From contig CAWGHZ010000006.1 in the NCBI GenBank assembly GCA_963822575.1, positions 310,001-374,000 of the forward strand: 64,000 nucleotides of DNA, in the 5' to 3' direction. Shown piece by piece: positions 17,668 to 26,946 of this stretch. The notes beneath the pieces were generated by a model. That model saw nothing but the letters and a program-made list of their open reading frames with translations, had not been told where the DNA came from and ran no database searches. The position numbers and the translations under genes were made by a program. This stretch comes from CAWGHZ01 sp963822575. GTDB lineage: Bacteria > Pseudomonadota > Alphaproteobacteria > MPNO01 > DASWLB01. How positions within the stretch are numbered: the stretch's first letter is position 1; the number at the start of each line of letters is the position of its first letter.

Positions 17668-19222
17668 ATGCGCACCAGGACAGTCATCGGCAGCTTTGCC
17701 GCAGCCATCGTCGTCATCGCGGCGGCGGCGGCCTTTTCCGGCTACGGCGACGACGCCGACCAGGTGAAATACAAGACCGAGAAGGTCGCGCGCGGCGACG
17801 TGCGCGCCACCGTCTCGGCCTCGGGCACGCTGGGCGCGGTCACCACGGTCGAGGTCGGCTCGCAGGTCTCGGGCCAGGTGCTCGACGTGCTGGTCGATTT
17901 CAACTCGAAGGTCGCCAAGGACCAGGTGATCGCCCGCCTCGACCCGGCGAAGATGCAGGCGCAGGTGAGCCAGGTCGAGGCGCAGCTTGCGCTGGCCCGC
18001 GCCAACGTTCTGCAGCAGACGGCCGGCCTCGCCAAGGCGCGGGCGGATATCCTGAAATCGAAGGCGGGCGAGCTCCGGACACGGATCGATCTCGACCGCA
18101 AGAAAAAGCTGATGCCGTCGGGCTTCCTCGCCAAGACCGACATGGATGCGGCCGTCATGGCGCACGACCAGTCGGCCGCCGACGTGGCGTCGTCCGAAGC
18201 CGCCCTCCGCATCGCGGAAGCGCAGATCGAAACGGCCAAGGCGACCGTGCGCCAGATGGAGGCGGCTCTTCAGAACGCCAAGCTCGACCTCGACCACACG
18301 ACCATCCACTCGCCCGTCTCGGGGGTGGTGGTCGAGCGCGCGGTCGATCCCGGCCAGACCGTAGCGGCGAGCTTCCAGGCGCCCAAGCTGTTCACCATCG
18401 CCCAGGATCTGCGCCAGATGCAGGTGCTGGTGAACGTCGACGAGGCCGACATCGGCCGCGTCCGCGACGGCCAGCGCGTCAGCTTCACGGTCGAACTCGT
18501 TCCCCGACCGCCAGTTCCGGGGGCGCGTCGGCCAGGTGCGGCTGGCGCCGCAGGTGGTGCAGAACGTCACCACCTACATCGTGGTCGTCTCGGCCGACAA
18601 TGCCGAGCTCAAGCTGATGCCTGGCATGACGGCGAACGTCCACGTCGTCGTCGCCGAGCGCACCGACGCGCTGAAGGTGCCCGACGCGGCGCTGCGCTTC
18701 CGCCCCGCCGGTGCGGCGGCGACCCTCGCCTCCGCCGCGGCGCCGGACGGCGGCCGGCCGGCCGGCCAGCCCTCCCCGCAGGAGCAGGTCGAGCGCCTGA
18801 CCCGAACTCTGTCTCTGACGCCCGATCAGCAGGCGAAGGTGAAGGACATCTTCAAGGCGATGGGCGAGGCCGCGCGCACGATGCGCCAGCAGGGCGTGCC
18901 GCCGCAGCAGATGGGGCCGATGTTCCGTCAGCTTCGCCAGAAGGCGATGGCCGATGTGGCCGCGCTGCTCAATGACGACCAGCGCGCCAAGCTCGAGCGG
19001 ATGCGGAACGCACGCGGTCAGCAGCCGCAGGCGACCGCGGGCCGCGTCTATGTCGTCGGCAGCGACAGCACGCTGAAGCCCGTCGCGGTGCGGCTCGGGC
19101 TCGACGACGGTTCGTCGACCGAGGTGCTGGCCGGCGCGCTGAAGCCGGGCGAGGAGGTGGCCGTCGGCGTCGAGAAGGTCAAGACCGCCACCGCCAGCCG
19201 GTTCCGCGGCCTCCGGTTGTGA
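17668..19222 (+). pseudogene. MacA-like periplasmic adaptor (HlyD family) with one frameshift
   Basis: Two frames together make a full adaptor of about 517 residues for an ABC-type efflux pump. From ATG 17668: N-terminal helix, VEVGSQVSGQVLDV (lipoyl half-motif), a coiled-coil hairpin (residues about 90-200), HSPVSGVVVERAVDPGQTV and LVNVDEADIGRVRDG. After the GAACTC at 18493-18498 the sense frame shifts; removing one base restores SFPDRQFRGRVGQVRLAPQ and the rest, LMPGMTANVHVVV through the TGA at 19222. An unusual insert of about 100 residues follows TDALKVPDAALRF, containing LSLTPDQQAKVKDIFK, which looks like a Spy/CpxP LTXXQ-type helical segment. The stop overlaps the ATPase start (GTGA). 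Confidence 0.8.
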
Positions 19223-19965
19223 CCGCGGTCGTCCATACCGCGCGGCTCGGCAAGGACTATCACGTCGGGCCGCAGGTCGTGCACGCGCTCGCCGACGTGT
19301 CGGTTACCATCGAGCCCGGCGCGTTCGTCGCGATCATGGGCCAATCCGGCTCCGGCAAGTCGACCCTGATGAACCTCCTGGGGTGCCTCGACCGGCCGTC
19401 CGAGGGACAGTATCTGTTCGACGGCACCGACGTCGCCTCGCTCTCGGGCGATGCGCTCGCCCGGCTCCGCAACGAGCGGATCGGCTTCGTGTTCCAGCAG
19501 TTCAACTTGCTGCCGCGCCTGTCGGCCGAGATCAACGTCGGGCTGCCGCTCTCGTATGCTCGCTGGCCGCGCGCCAAGCGTCGCGAGCGCGTCGCCGAGG
19601 TGCTGGCGGCGGTCGGCCTCGCCGACCGGGCCGAGCACCATCCGGCGCAGCTTTCCGGCGGCCAGCAGCAACGCGTCGCCATCGCCCGCGCGCTGGTGAA
19701 CCACCCCAGGCTCCTGCTCGCCGACGAGCCGACCGGCGCGCTCGATTCTCGCACCGGAATCGAGATCATGGCGCTGTTCCAGGCACTCAACCGCGCCGGC
19801 AACACCATCGTCGTCGTGACCCACAACCCGGAGGTGGCGCAGTTCACGAGCCGAATGATGCATTTCCACGACGGGCGCCTGCGCCGCGACGAGCGCATCG
19901 CCCATCCGGCCGACGCGCGCGCCGCGCTCGCGGCGCTCCCTGCGTCGGGCGAAGTGGCCGCATGA
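19219..19965 (+). CDS. MacB-type ABC transporter ATP-binding protein
   Basis: A 248-residue ATPase of the lipoprotein/macrolide export (LolD/MacB) group: Walker A GQSGSGKST, Q-loop FVFQQFNLLPRLSAEINV, signature LSGGQQQR, Walker B LLLADEPTGALD and the H-loop THNPEV. It starts at GTG 19219, overlapping the adaptor stop, and its TGA overlaps the permease ATG 19962. The separate ATPase and permease resemble the split MacB organisation found in many alphaproteobacteria. The exported compound cannot be inferred. Confidence 0.9.
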   Translation: MTAVVHTARLGKDYHVGPQVVHALADVSVTIEPGAFVAIMGQSGSGKSTLMNLLGCLDRPSEGQYLFDGTDVASLSGDALARLRNERIGFVFQQFNLLPRLSAEINVGLPLSYARWPRAKRRERVAEVLAAVGLADRAEHHPAQLSGGQQQRVAIARALVNHPRLLLADEPTGALDSRTGIEIMALFQALNRAGNTIVVVTHNPEVAQFTSRMMHFHDGRLRRDERIAHPADARAALAALPASGEVAA

Positions 19966-21195
19966 GCCTGCTGGACTGCTTCCTCACCGCGCTCGAATTC
20001 GATCCGCGTCAACGTGCTGCGGAGTGTGCTCACCGCGCTCGGCATCATCATCGGCGTCGGCGCGGTGATCGCGATGGTCGGCGTCGGCGCCGGGGCGCAG
20101 TCGCGCGTGCAGAACATGATCCAGAGCCTGGGCTCGAACCTGATCGTGGTGCTGCCGGGCTCGGGCTTTTCCGGCGGCGCGCGGCTCGGCTCCGGCTCGC
20201 TGCCCACCCTCACCGAGGAGGACGTCGACGCGATCCGCGCCATTCCGGGCGTCGCCGTCGCCGCGCCGTCGGTGCGCGGGCAGGGCCAGCTCGTCTTCGG
20301 CAACCGCAACTGGTCGACCCAGATCAACGGCGTGACGCCCGACTATTTCGCCGCGCGCGAATGGACGATCGCATCGGGCCACGACTTTTCCGACCAGGAC
20401 GTGCGCGGCGCCGGCAAGAGCGTTCTCCTGGGCCAGACCGTGGTGGACAATCTGTTCGGCGCCGGCACCGACCCGATCGGCCAGACCATCCGCATCTCGT
20501 CCGTGCCGTTCACCGTGATCGGCGTGCTGGAATCGAAGGGCCAGACCGGCTTCGGCCAGGACCAGGACGATGCCGTCTACGTGCCGCTCGCGACCGCCAA
20601 GCAGCGCGTGCTGGGCGGGCGGAAGCTTTCCGGCTCGCTTGTCGGCTCGATCATGGTGAAGGCCGAGACCGCCGAAGCGGTGAACGACATCGAGACCCAG
20701 GTCAACGCGCTTCTGCGCCAGCGCCACCGCATCCGCGAAGGGCAGCCGGCCGACTTCTCGACCCGCAACCTCTCGCAGTTCCTGCAGGCGCGCGCCGAAT
20801 CGTCGCGGGTGATGACGCTTCTGCTCGGCGCCATCGCGTCGGTGTCGCTGGTCGTCGGCGGCATCGGCATCATGAACATCATGCTGGTCTCGGTCACCGA
20901 GCGGACGCGCGAGATCGGGCTGCGCATGGCGGTCGGCGCGTCGTCGGGCGACATCCTGTCGCAGTTCCTGATCGAGGCGCTGACCTTGTCGCTGATCGGC
21001 GGCGCGCTGGGCGTGGCGCTCGGCCTCGGCGGATCGCAGGCGATCGCCGGGCTTGCCGGCTGGCCGATGGTGATCCAACCGCAATCGGTGGTGATCGCGT
21101 TCGGCTTCTCCGCGGCGATCGGCGTGTTCTTCGGGCTCTACCCCGCGCGCAAGGCCGCCCGCCTCGACCCCATCGAGGCGCTGAGGTACGAATAG
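19962..21195 (+). pseudogene. MacB-type ABC permease, frameshifted near the N-terminus
   Basis: The family start MSLLDCFLTALE is read from ATG 19962, then the frame breaks at the GAATTC 19995-20000. Removing one T restores SIRVNVLRSVLTALGIIIGVGAVIAM and the rest of a 410-residue permease ending at 21195. Features are the first helix, a large periplasmic MacB_PCD domain (TEEDVDAIRAIPGV, VIGVLESKGQTGFG) and the FtsX-like core with GGIGIMNIMLVSVTERTREIG (quoted in part) and LYPARKAARLDPIEALRYE at the C-terminus. If the extra base is real, translation could only begin inside, at GTG 20014, losing the start of helix 1. Coupled to the ATPase by ATGA overlap. Confidence 0.82.
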
Positions 21196-21202
21196 CGCCG
21201 CC

Positions 21203-22036
21203 TCAGTGTCGCGCCATGAAGTCGGCGAAGACGCGGGTGATCTCCGGCTCGTAGGGCGCCCATTCCTCGAACGGGATCAGCGGCACGTCCTTGTCGGTGA
21301 TCGGAAGCTGGTGGAGCTCGCTTCCCGGGATCATGCGGTGCGCGATGCGACCGCTTTCCGACGAATGCGTGTTGTCGTTGCCGGGAATGATGATCGCCGG
21401 CGCCTTGATCTTCGCGAGCTGGTCCTCGGTCACGCCCATCACCGGCAGATTCGCCCCGGCGACGAACCGGTCGCGCAGCCTGGTCATGATGGCGATGAAG
21501 CGCTCCGGGTCCATCGCCATCAGCTTGTCGCGGTTGGCCGGGTTGGCCTGGATGCGTTCCTGATAGGCCTCGGTCTCGCAGATCGCCTTCATCCCGCCCG
21601 TCTTCGCGATCTCGATGAACTGGCCGTAATAGTTCTCGGGCAGGCGCTTTGCGGCGAACGCGCCGCCGGTGACGCGCAGCAGCAGCAGCCCGCGCGTCGC
21701 CTCGGGATGGCGGATCGCGAACAGCAACGATGTGCGCGCGCCCGAGGAAGAGCCGCCGATGAAGGCCGGCAGACCGCCGAGCTGGCCCAGGAGCTCACAG
21801 AGGTCGTCGGCCCACACCACCTCCTCGACCTCGGAATCGTCGAGCTTCATCTCGGACGCGCCGGTGTTGCGGCGGTCGTGCAGCAGCACGCGGTAGCCCT
21901 TGGCGGCGATCTTCTTCGCCAGCGGCACGAACTCGCCATAGCCGCGCCGCCCGCCGGTGACCATGGTCACGAACGGGCCGGTCGTGCCGACGATCTCGTG
22001 GTTGATGTCGAGGCCGCGGACCTTCGCGATCGGCAT
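21203..22036 (-). CDS. alpha/beta hydrolase
   Basis: A 277-residue alpha/beta-hydrolase with the oxyanion region TMVTGGRRGYGEF, LLHDRRNTGASE, the nucleophile elbow FIGGSSSGART (Ser) and an acid/His part near PAIIIPGNDNTHSSESGR and LHQLPI. The substrate is not predictable. Convergent with the efflux operon (8-bp gap) and followed upstream by msrB in the same direction. Confidence 0.8.
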   Translation of the reverse strand: MPIAKVRGLDINHEIVGTTGPFVTMVTGGRRGYGEFVPLAKKIAAKGYRVLLHDRRNTGASEMKLDDSEVEEVVWADDLCELLGQLGGLPAFIGGSSSGARTSLLFAIRHPEATRGLLLLRVTGGAFAAKRLPENYYGQFIEIAKTGGMKAICETEAYQERIQANPANRDKLMAMDPERFIAIMTRLRDRFVAGANLPVMGVTEDQLAKIKAPAIIIPGNDNTHSSESGRIAHRMIPGSELHQLPITDKDVPLIPFEEWAPYEPEITRVFADFMARH

Positions 22037-22061
22037 GCCGTGTCTCCCCCTACGCGGTCGG

Positions 22062-22472
22062 TCAGTCTTTCTTTGCGTCGTCCTTGTCGAGGTCGAGCGC
22101 GACGGAATTCATGCAGTAGCGCTGCCCGGTCGGTGCCGGCCCGTCGTTGAACACATGGCCGAGATGCGCCTCGCACTTGGCGCACAGCACTTCGGTGCGC
22201 GGCACGAACATCGAGAAGTCCGACTTGGTGGTGACCGCGCCCGGCCCGATCGGCTGGTAGAAGCTGGGCCAGCCGGTGCCGGAATCGAACTTGGTGTCGG
22301 AGCTGAACAGCTCGTTACCGCAGCAGATGCAGCGATAGGTGCCCTTGTCCTTGGCGGCGTTGTATTTGCCGGTGAAGGGCCGCTCCGTCCCGTGCTCGCG
22401 CGTCACGTGGTAGGCCTCGGGCGACAGCTCCTTTCGCCACGCCTCTTTCGATTTCTCGACCTTGTCGACCAT
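22062..22472 (-). CDS. msrB: peptide-methionine (R)-S-oxide reductase
   Basis: A 136-residue MsrB that reduces the R-epimer of methionine sulfoxide. It has both zinc CxxC pairs (CICC near residue 50 and CAKCEAHLGHVF), GTGWPSFYQPI, and the catalytic Cys in RYCMNSVALDL. ATG 22472 has GGAG seven bases upstream; the open frame beyond it is the shadow of the asparaginase gene. It shares a 93-bp divergent gap with that gene. Confidence 0.93.
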   Translation of the reverse strand: MVDKVEKSKEAWRKELSPEAYHVTREHGTERPFTGKYNAAKDKGTYRCICCGNELFSSDTKFDSGTGWPSFYQPIGPGAVTTKSDFSMFVPRTEVLCAKCEAHLGHVFNDGPAPTGQRYCMNSVALDLDKDDAKKD

Positions 22473-22565
22473 GGGCTCCTCCGCGTCGGATGACGCTAAT
22501 CTAGCGCGCCCCCTGCCGCGCGCCAAGTTTCGCCCCGCGCGCCGGCGACTCCCTATATATCGCGC

Positions 22566-23555
22566 ATGGAACCGCTGATGGTCGAGGTGGTGCGCGGCGA
22601 GATGGTGGAGAGCCGCCATCGCGTCGCCGCCTGCGCAATGGACGCCGCCGGCCGGGTGGCGTTCGCCGCAGGCGATGTCGACGCGCTGGTCTATCCCCGC
22701 TCCGCCATCAAGCCGTTGCAGGCGATCCCGCTGGTCGAGACCGGCGCGGCCGACGCGTTCGGCGTCACCGAGGCGGAGCTTGCGCTGGCCTGCGCCAGCC
22801 ACGGCGGCGAGCGGCGCCACGTGGCAACCGTTCGGGCCTGGCTCGCCCGGCTCGGGCTCTCCGAGGCCGACTTGGAATGTGGCGCGCACGCGCCGTCCGA
22901 TCCCATTGCGGCGCTGGCGCTGACGCACTCGGGCGCAATGCCGAGCCAGCTCCACAACAACTGCTCCGGCAAACACGCGGGGTTCCTGACCGTCGCCAAG
23001 CACCTCAATGCGCCGACGAAGGGCTATATCGGTTCGGATCATCCGAGCCAAATCCGCGCCCTTGCGGCCGTGTTCGACATGGCGGGCGCGACGCTCGACG
23101 GCGCGCCACGCGGCATCGACGGGTGCGGCATCCCCATCGCGGCCCTGCCGCTGGCGGCCCTCGCGCGCGGCTTCGCCCGCTTCGCCGATCCCGCCGGGCT
23201 GGATCCGGCGCGGCGCCAGGCCATCGAGCGCATCCGGGCCGCGATGGCGGCCGAGCCGTTCCTGGTGGCCGGCACGAACCGCCTCACCAGCCGCGTCATC
23301 GAGGCGACGCAGGGCGCGGTGCTGGTCAAGGAAGGCGCCGAAGGCGTCTATGCCGGCGCCTGGCCGGCCGGCGGGATCGGCATCGCGCTGAAGGTCGCCG
23401 ACGGGGCCGGCCGGGCCGCGCAGGTCGCTATGGGATACGTGCTCCGACGGCTGGGTGCGCTGGGCGCCGCCGAGGCTTCCCTCGCCGACGCGCTGTCCCC
23501 GCCGGTGCGTAACGTTGCCGGCCGCCTCGTGGGCGCGATCCGGGTCAGCGCCTGA
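22566..23555 (+). CDS. ansA: asparaginase (L-asparaginase II, Rhizobium type)
   Basis: A 329-residue protein of the asparaginase II family (Pfam 06089), which hydrolyses L-asparagine to aspartate and is unrelated to the E. coli enzymes. Visible marks are YPRSAIKPLQAIPL, CASHGGERRHV, NNCSGKHAGFL and GIDGCGIPIAALPLA. The length fits the family. An IS1595-type remnant begins some 15 bp after the stop, so the native 3' flank has been replaced. The symbol is by analogy to Rhizobium etli. Confidence 0.85.
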   Translation: MEPLMVEVVRGEMVESRHRVAACAMDAAGRVAFAAGDVDALVYPRSAIKPLQAIPLVETGAADAFGVTEAELALACASHGGERRHVATVRAWLARLGLSEADLECGAHAPSDPIAALALTHSGAMPSQLHNNCSGKHAGFLTVAKHLNAPTKGYIGSDHPSQIRALAAVFDMAGATLDGAPRGIDGCGIPIAALPLAALARGFARFADPAGLDPARRQAIERIRAAMAAEPFLVAGTNRLTSRVIEATQGAVLVKEGAEGVYAGAWPAGGIGIALKVADGAGRAAQVAMGYVLRRLGALGAAEASLADALSPPVRNVAGRLVGAIRVSA

Positions 23556-23569
23556 GCACTTACAAATAA

Positions 23570-24085
23570 TGGGGCCAGCACCCGGATCGGCACCTACAAG
23601 TGCTACGCCTGCCGGAAGCCCTTTACCGTCAAGATCGGCACCATTTTCGAGGCCAGCCACGTCAAGATGCACCTGTGGCTGCAAGCGATCTTCCTGATCT
23701 GCTCGTCCAAGAAGGGAATCGGCTCGAACCAGCTTCACCGGACCCTGGGCGTCACCCTCAAGACCGCTTGGTTCATGTCCCACCGCATTCGCGAGGCGAT
23801 GCGCGACGGTGTTCTCGCGCCAATGGGGGGCGCTGGCGGCATCGTTGAGGCCGACGAAACCTACATCGGAAAGGCGAGCGCCCCCTATATCTCGCCCAAG
23901 CGGGCCGGGCTGCCGTTCACCAAGGGTGGCAAGTCGAGCCCCTATAACAAGCGGGCCGTCGTCGCGCTGGTCGAACGGCAGAGGCGGAGTGCGCTCGTTC
24001 CATGTCGAGCGGGCCGACAAGCCTGCCGTCGCCTCCATCGTGACCAAGAATGTCTCGCGGGAAGCGCGCCTGCACACGCCTAAAT
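23570..24085 (+). mobile_element. IS1595-family (ISXO2-like) transposase remnant
   Basis: The piece begins inside the N-terminal zinc ribbon (TYKCYACRKPFTVKIG) and continues in one frame through GIGSNQLHRTLGVTLKTAWF and EADETYIGKASAPY, the first part of the DDE core. Near 23985 the frame breaks; the sense continues two bases off with VRSFHVERADKPAV and NVSREARLHT, then similarity stops. The beginning of the ribbon and the rest of the catalytic domain are missing and no terminal repeats are seen, so it is dead. It abuts the asparaginase gene. Confidence 0.82.
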
Positions 24086-24261
24086 ACCTGAAAATGGTTT
24101 ATAATCCTTAAATGCGGATTTCATACGCACGCATGCCGGCGTCCCCGCCACTTTGTGCTACGGATGTTCCTCCGGTGGTGCCGGGCCGGCCGGCAGGTGA
24201 AGGCGACGGAATGGGCCGCGACACGCAGGACCACGGGACGGATGGGCGCGGGCTTGCCGTG

Positions 24262-24744
24262 ATGGGGAAGCCGCGAGAGGCGCGCCGCAGGCTGGCCCTG
24301 GCTCCCGCGACGGTCGCCGCGCTCGCTCTTGCCCTCCTGCCGGCCGGCACGTCCGCGCGCCCGGCCGAGGTGGTGCCGGGGCCGGTCGCGGCGCGCGTGC
24401 TCCGCGTGATCGACGGCGACACGATCGAGGTGGCGGCGAAGATCTGGCTGGGCCAGGAGCTGACGGTGAAGGTGCGGCTGGCCGGAATCGACGCGCCCGA
24501 AATGCGCGGCCATTGCGGACGCGAGCGCACCCTCGCCCGTGCCGCCCGCGACCTGGTGGTGCGCGCGGTGGGCGACACGGTCCGGCTCACCCGGATCAAG
24601 CGCGACAAGTATGGCGGCCGCGTCGTTGCGCGCGTCGCGGCACAGGGCGGGCACGACCTCTCGAAGGCGCTGCTCGATGCCGGCCTCGCCCACCGCTACG
24701 CCGGCCGCCGCAAGCTCCCCTGGTGCCAGACCGCGAGCCGGTAG
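24262..24744 (+). CDS. secreted thermonuclease (SNase-fold) protein
   Basis: A 160-residue protein with a signal peptide (basic start, then ALALALLPAGTSA) and one staphylococcal-nuclease domain: ARVLRVIDGDTIEV, VKVRLAGIDAPEMRG, RIKRDKYGGRVVARV and LLDAGLAHRYAGRR. The Asp/Arg/Glu catalytic pattern is largely recognisable. I chose ATG 24262 because it gives a classic signal peptide; ATG 24211 or 24112 would extend it. The AT-richer stretch at 24080-24120 may hold its promoter. Confidence 0.75.
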   Translation: MGKPREARRRLALAPATVAALALALLPAGTSARPAEVVPGPVAARVLRVIDGDTIEVAAKIWLGQELTVKVRLAGIDAPEMRGHCGRERTLARAARDLVVRAVGDTVRLTRIKRDKYGGRVVARVAAQGGHDLSKALLDAGLAHRYAGRRKLPWCQTASR

Positions 24745-24764
24745 CTTATCTGTGCATCAATTAT

Positions 24765-24875
24765 CCGTTCGCCCTGAGTAGGCCGCGCAGCGGCCGTATC
24801 GAAGGGCGACGGCGGCACGATCTCGCGGCGTCGTCCTTCGATACGCGGCCTGCGGCCGCTACTCGGGACGAACGG
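24765..24875. repeat. 111-bp imperfect palindrome (REP-like)
   Basis: The left arm starting CCGTTCGCCCTGAGTAGGCC and the right arm ending CTACTCGGGACGAACGG pair over about 45 bp each around a short centre. It lies between the convergent nuclease and aminopeptidase genes and could end transcription in both directions, though no T-tract is present. Confidence 0.8.
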
Positions 24876-24893
24876 AAAAAGTGAAACGCCTCG

Positions 24894-26759
24894 TCAAAGC
24901 GCCGCCGTCGCTTCCTTGAGCCAGGCGCGCGTCGGCTTGTCGACCAGTGGCGAGACGGATTTGCGCACCCGCGCGTGGTAGGCGTCGAGCCACTCGCGCT
25001 CGGCGGCGGTGAGGAGCCGGGGGTCGATCAGCGCGCGGTCGATCGGCGCGAGGGTCAGCGTCTCGAACTCGAGGAGGTCGCGCTCGGCGCCGTGCCCGGC
25101 CGCGGCGTCGCGTACCAGTACCAGGTTCTCGATGCGGATGCCGTAGGCGCCTGTCTTGTAGTAGCCGGGTTCGTTCGAGACGATCATGCCGGACCGGAGC
25201 GCCACGTTCGAGGCGACGCGCGAGATGCGCTGCGGCCCCTCGTGCACGCCGAGATAGGAACCGACGCCGTGGCCGGTGCCGTGGTCATAGTCGAGCCCCG
25301 CCTGCCACAAGGACGCGCGCGCCAGCGGATCGAGCTGGCTTCCCGTCGTGCCGGCGGGGAAGCGCTGGGTCGCGACGGCGATATGCCCCTTGAGCACACG
25401 GGTGAAGCGGTCGCGCGCCTCGGAAGGCGCCTTCGCCCGCGCGCCGTTGCCCGCCAGGTACACGGTACGCGTCACGTCTGTCGTGCCGTCGAGATACTGC
25501 GCGCCCGAATCGACCAGATACACCTCGCCCGGCGCCAGGATGCGGTTCGAGCGCGGCGTCGCGTGGTAATGCACGATGGCGCCGTTCGGCCCGGCGCCCG
25601 AGATGGTGCCGAACGAGAGCCCGCGATAGAGCGCGCCGGTCTCGCGGAACTGCTCGAGCGCGTCCGACGCGGTGATCTCGGTGAGCCCGCCCTTCGGCAC
25701 CTCGCCCGCGAGCCAGGCGAGGAAGCGGCAGAGCGCGGCCCCGTCGCGCAGATGCGCGGTGCGCGCGCCCTCGATCTCGGCGGTCGTCTTGATCGCCTTG
25801 GGCAGCGTGCACGGGTCCGGCGCGCGCACCACCACGGCGCCCGCCTTCTCCAGCCGGTCGCATGCCCAGGCCGGCGCGGTGGCGGGGTCGATCCGCACCC
25901 GGCGCGTCGCCTTGCCGAGCGCGTCGAGCGCGTTGCCCAGCGCCGCGGGCGGGCGCATCGCGACGCCGGAACCGAGATGACGGGCGAGGCCCTTGGCCGG
26001 CTTGCGCGGATCGATGAACAGCTCGACCCGCCCGCCCGAATGGACGATCGCGAAGCAGAGCGCGACCGGCGTGTGCGCCACGTCGGCGCCGCGCATGTTG
26101 AGGAGCCAGCAGATCGAATCGGGTGCCGACAGGAACACCGCGTCGTGCCCGTCCCGCTTGAGCGCGCGGCCGATCTCGCGCCTTTTGTGGGCGGCGGTGC
26201 GCCCGGCATAGCGCACGGAATGCGGCACGGCGGGGGCGAGCGGCGGGGCGGGCTGGTCGAGCCAGACCGCGTCGACGGGGTTGGTCTCGACGGGGACGGA
26301 AACGGCCCCGGCGCGGCGGCAGGCGGCGGCGAGCCGCGCCACCCCGTCCGGCGTGTGCAGCCACGGGTCGTACCCGAGCCTGACCCCGTCGGCGAGGTTG
26401 TCGGCAATCCAGGCATCGGGCGGCGAGTCCGTGATGTGGTGGATGGCGAAGTGCCGCCGGTCGACCTCCTCAGCCGCCTGCAGCGTGTAGCGCCCGTCGA
26501 CGAACAGCGCCGCCTTCCGCGCCAGCACGGTGGCGGTGCCGGCCGAGCCGGTGAAGCCCGTCAGCCAGGCCAGACGGCGGGCGCGCGGCGCGATGAACTC
26601 GCCCTGGTGCTCGTCCGCCAGCGGCACGACGAAACCGGCGAGCTTGCGCCGCGCAAGCTCGGCCCGGAACGCCGCGAGCCGTCCGGCGTGCGTCGCGCGC
26701 TCGTCCGTCGCGTCCGCCGCCGCCGGTTTCGCGGCCAGAACGGCCGTGCTGCGCCCCAT
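24894..26759 (-). CDS. pepP: Xaa-Pro aminopeptidase (M24B, aminopeptidase P family)
   Basis: A 621-residue three-domain aminopeptidase P of the larger (about 600-residue) type, cleaving N-terminal residues before proline. Two creatinase-like N-terminal domains (GFVVPLADEHQGEFI, WLTGFTGSAGTATV) precede the pita-bread catalytic domain with metal ligands in VDSGAQYLDGTTDVTRT, DHGTGHGVGSYLGVHEGP, NEPGYYKTGAYGIRIENL and a final LEFETLTLAP. ATG 26759 has GGAGGG nine bases upstream; reading further back runs into the palindromes at 26781-26946. The symbol is by family. Confidence 0.87.
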   Translation of the reverse strand: MGRSTAVLAAKPAAADATDERATHAGRLAAFRAELARRKLAGFVVPLADEHQGEFIAPRARRLAWLTGFTGSAGTATVLARKAALFVDGRYTLQAAEEVDRRHFAIHHITDSPPDAWIADNLADGVRLGYDPWLHTPDGVARLAAACRRAGAVSVPVETNPVDAVWLDQPAPPLAPAVPHSVRYAGRTAAHKRREIGRALKRDGHDAVFLSAPDSICWLLNMRGADVAHTPVALCFAIVHSGGRVELFIDPRKPAKGLARHLGSGVAMRPPAALGNALDALGKATRRVRIDPATAPAWACDRLEKAGAVVVRAPDPCTLPKAIKTTAEIEGARTAHLRDGAALCRFLAWLAGEVPKGGLTEITASDALEQFRETGALYRGLSFGTISGAGPNGAIVHYHATPRSNRILAPGEVYLVDSGAQYLDGTTDVTRTVYLAGNGARAKAPSEARDRFTRVLKGHIAVATQRFPAGTTGSQLDPLARASLWQAGLDYDHGTGHGVGSYLGVHEGPQRISRVASNVALRSGMIVSNEPGYYKTGAYGIRIENLVLVRDAAAGHGAERDLLEFETLTLAPIDRALIDPRLLTAAEREWLDAYHARVRKSVSPLVDKPTRAWLKEATAAL

Positions 26760-26780
26760 CTCGCCCTCCGCGGCCCAACG

Positions 26781-26856
26781 TAGTGTGGTGGATTCGAAGT
26801 TCGCCATATTCCTTGTGGCGGGGACCGAGGCGAACTTCGAATCCAATACCACACTA
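26781..26856. repeat. 76-bp palindromic element A
   Basis: Arms TAGTGTGGTGGATTCGAAGT... and its reverse complement ending ATACCACACTA, with a 3-base bulge and a centre of about 23 bases. It lies 22 bp upstream of the pepP start codon. Confidence 0.85.
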
Positions 26857-26870
26857 GAATCAATAACTTG

Positions 26871-26946
26871 CTAGTGTCCTTATCGAATCCGAAGTTCGTG
26901 CGGTGTGCGACCCGGATTGAAACGAACTTCGGATTCGGGACACTAG
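26871..26946. repeat. 76-bp palindromic element B
   Basis: Arms CTAGTGTCCTTATCGAATCC... and CGAACTTCGGATTCGGGACACTAG (24 bases, given here as arm ends only). It has the same length and architecture as element A and shares the GAAGTTCG core and TAGTGT end; 14 bp separate the two. Confidence 0.85.
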
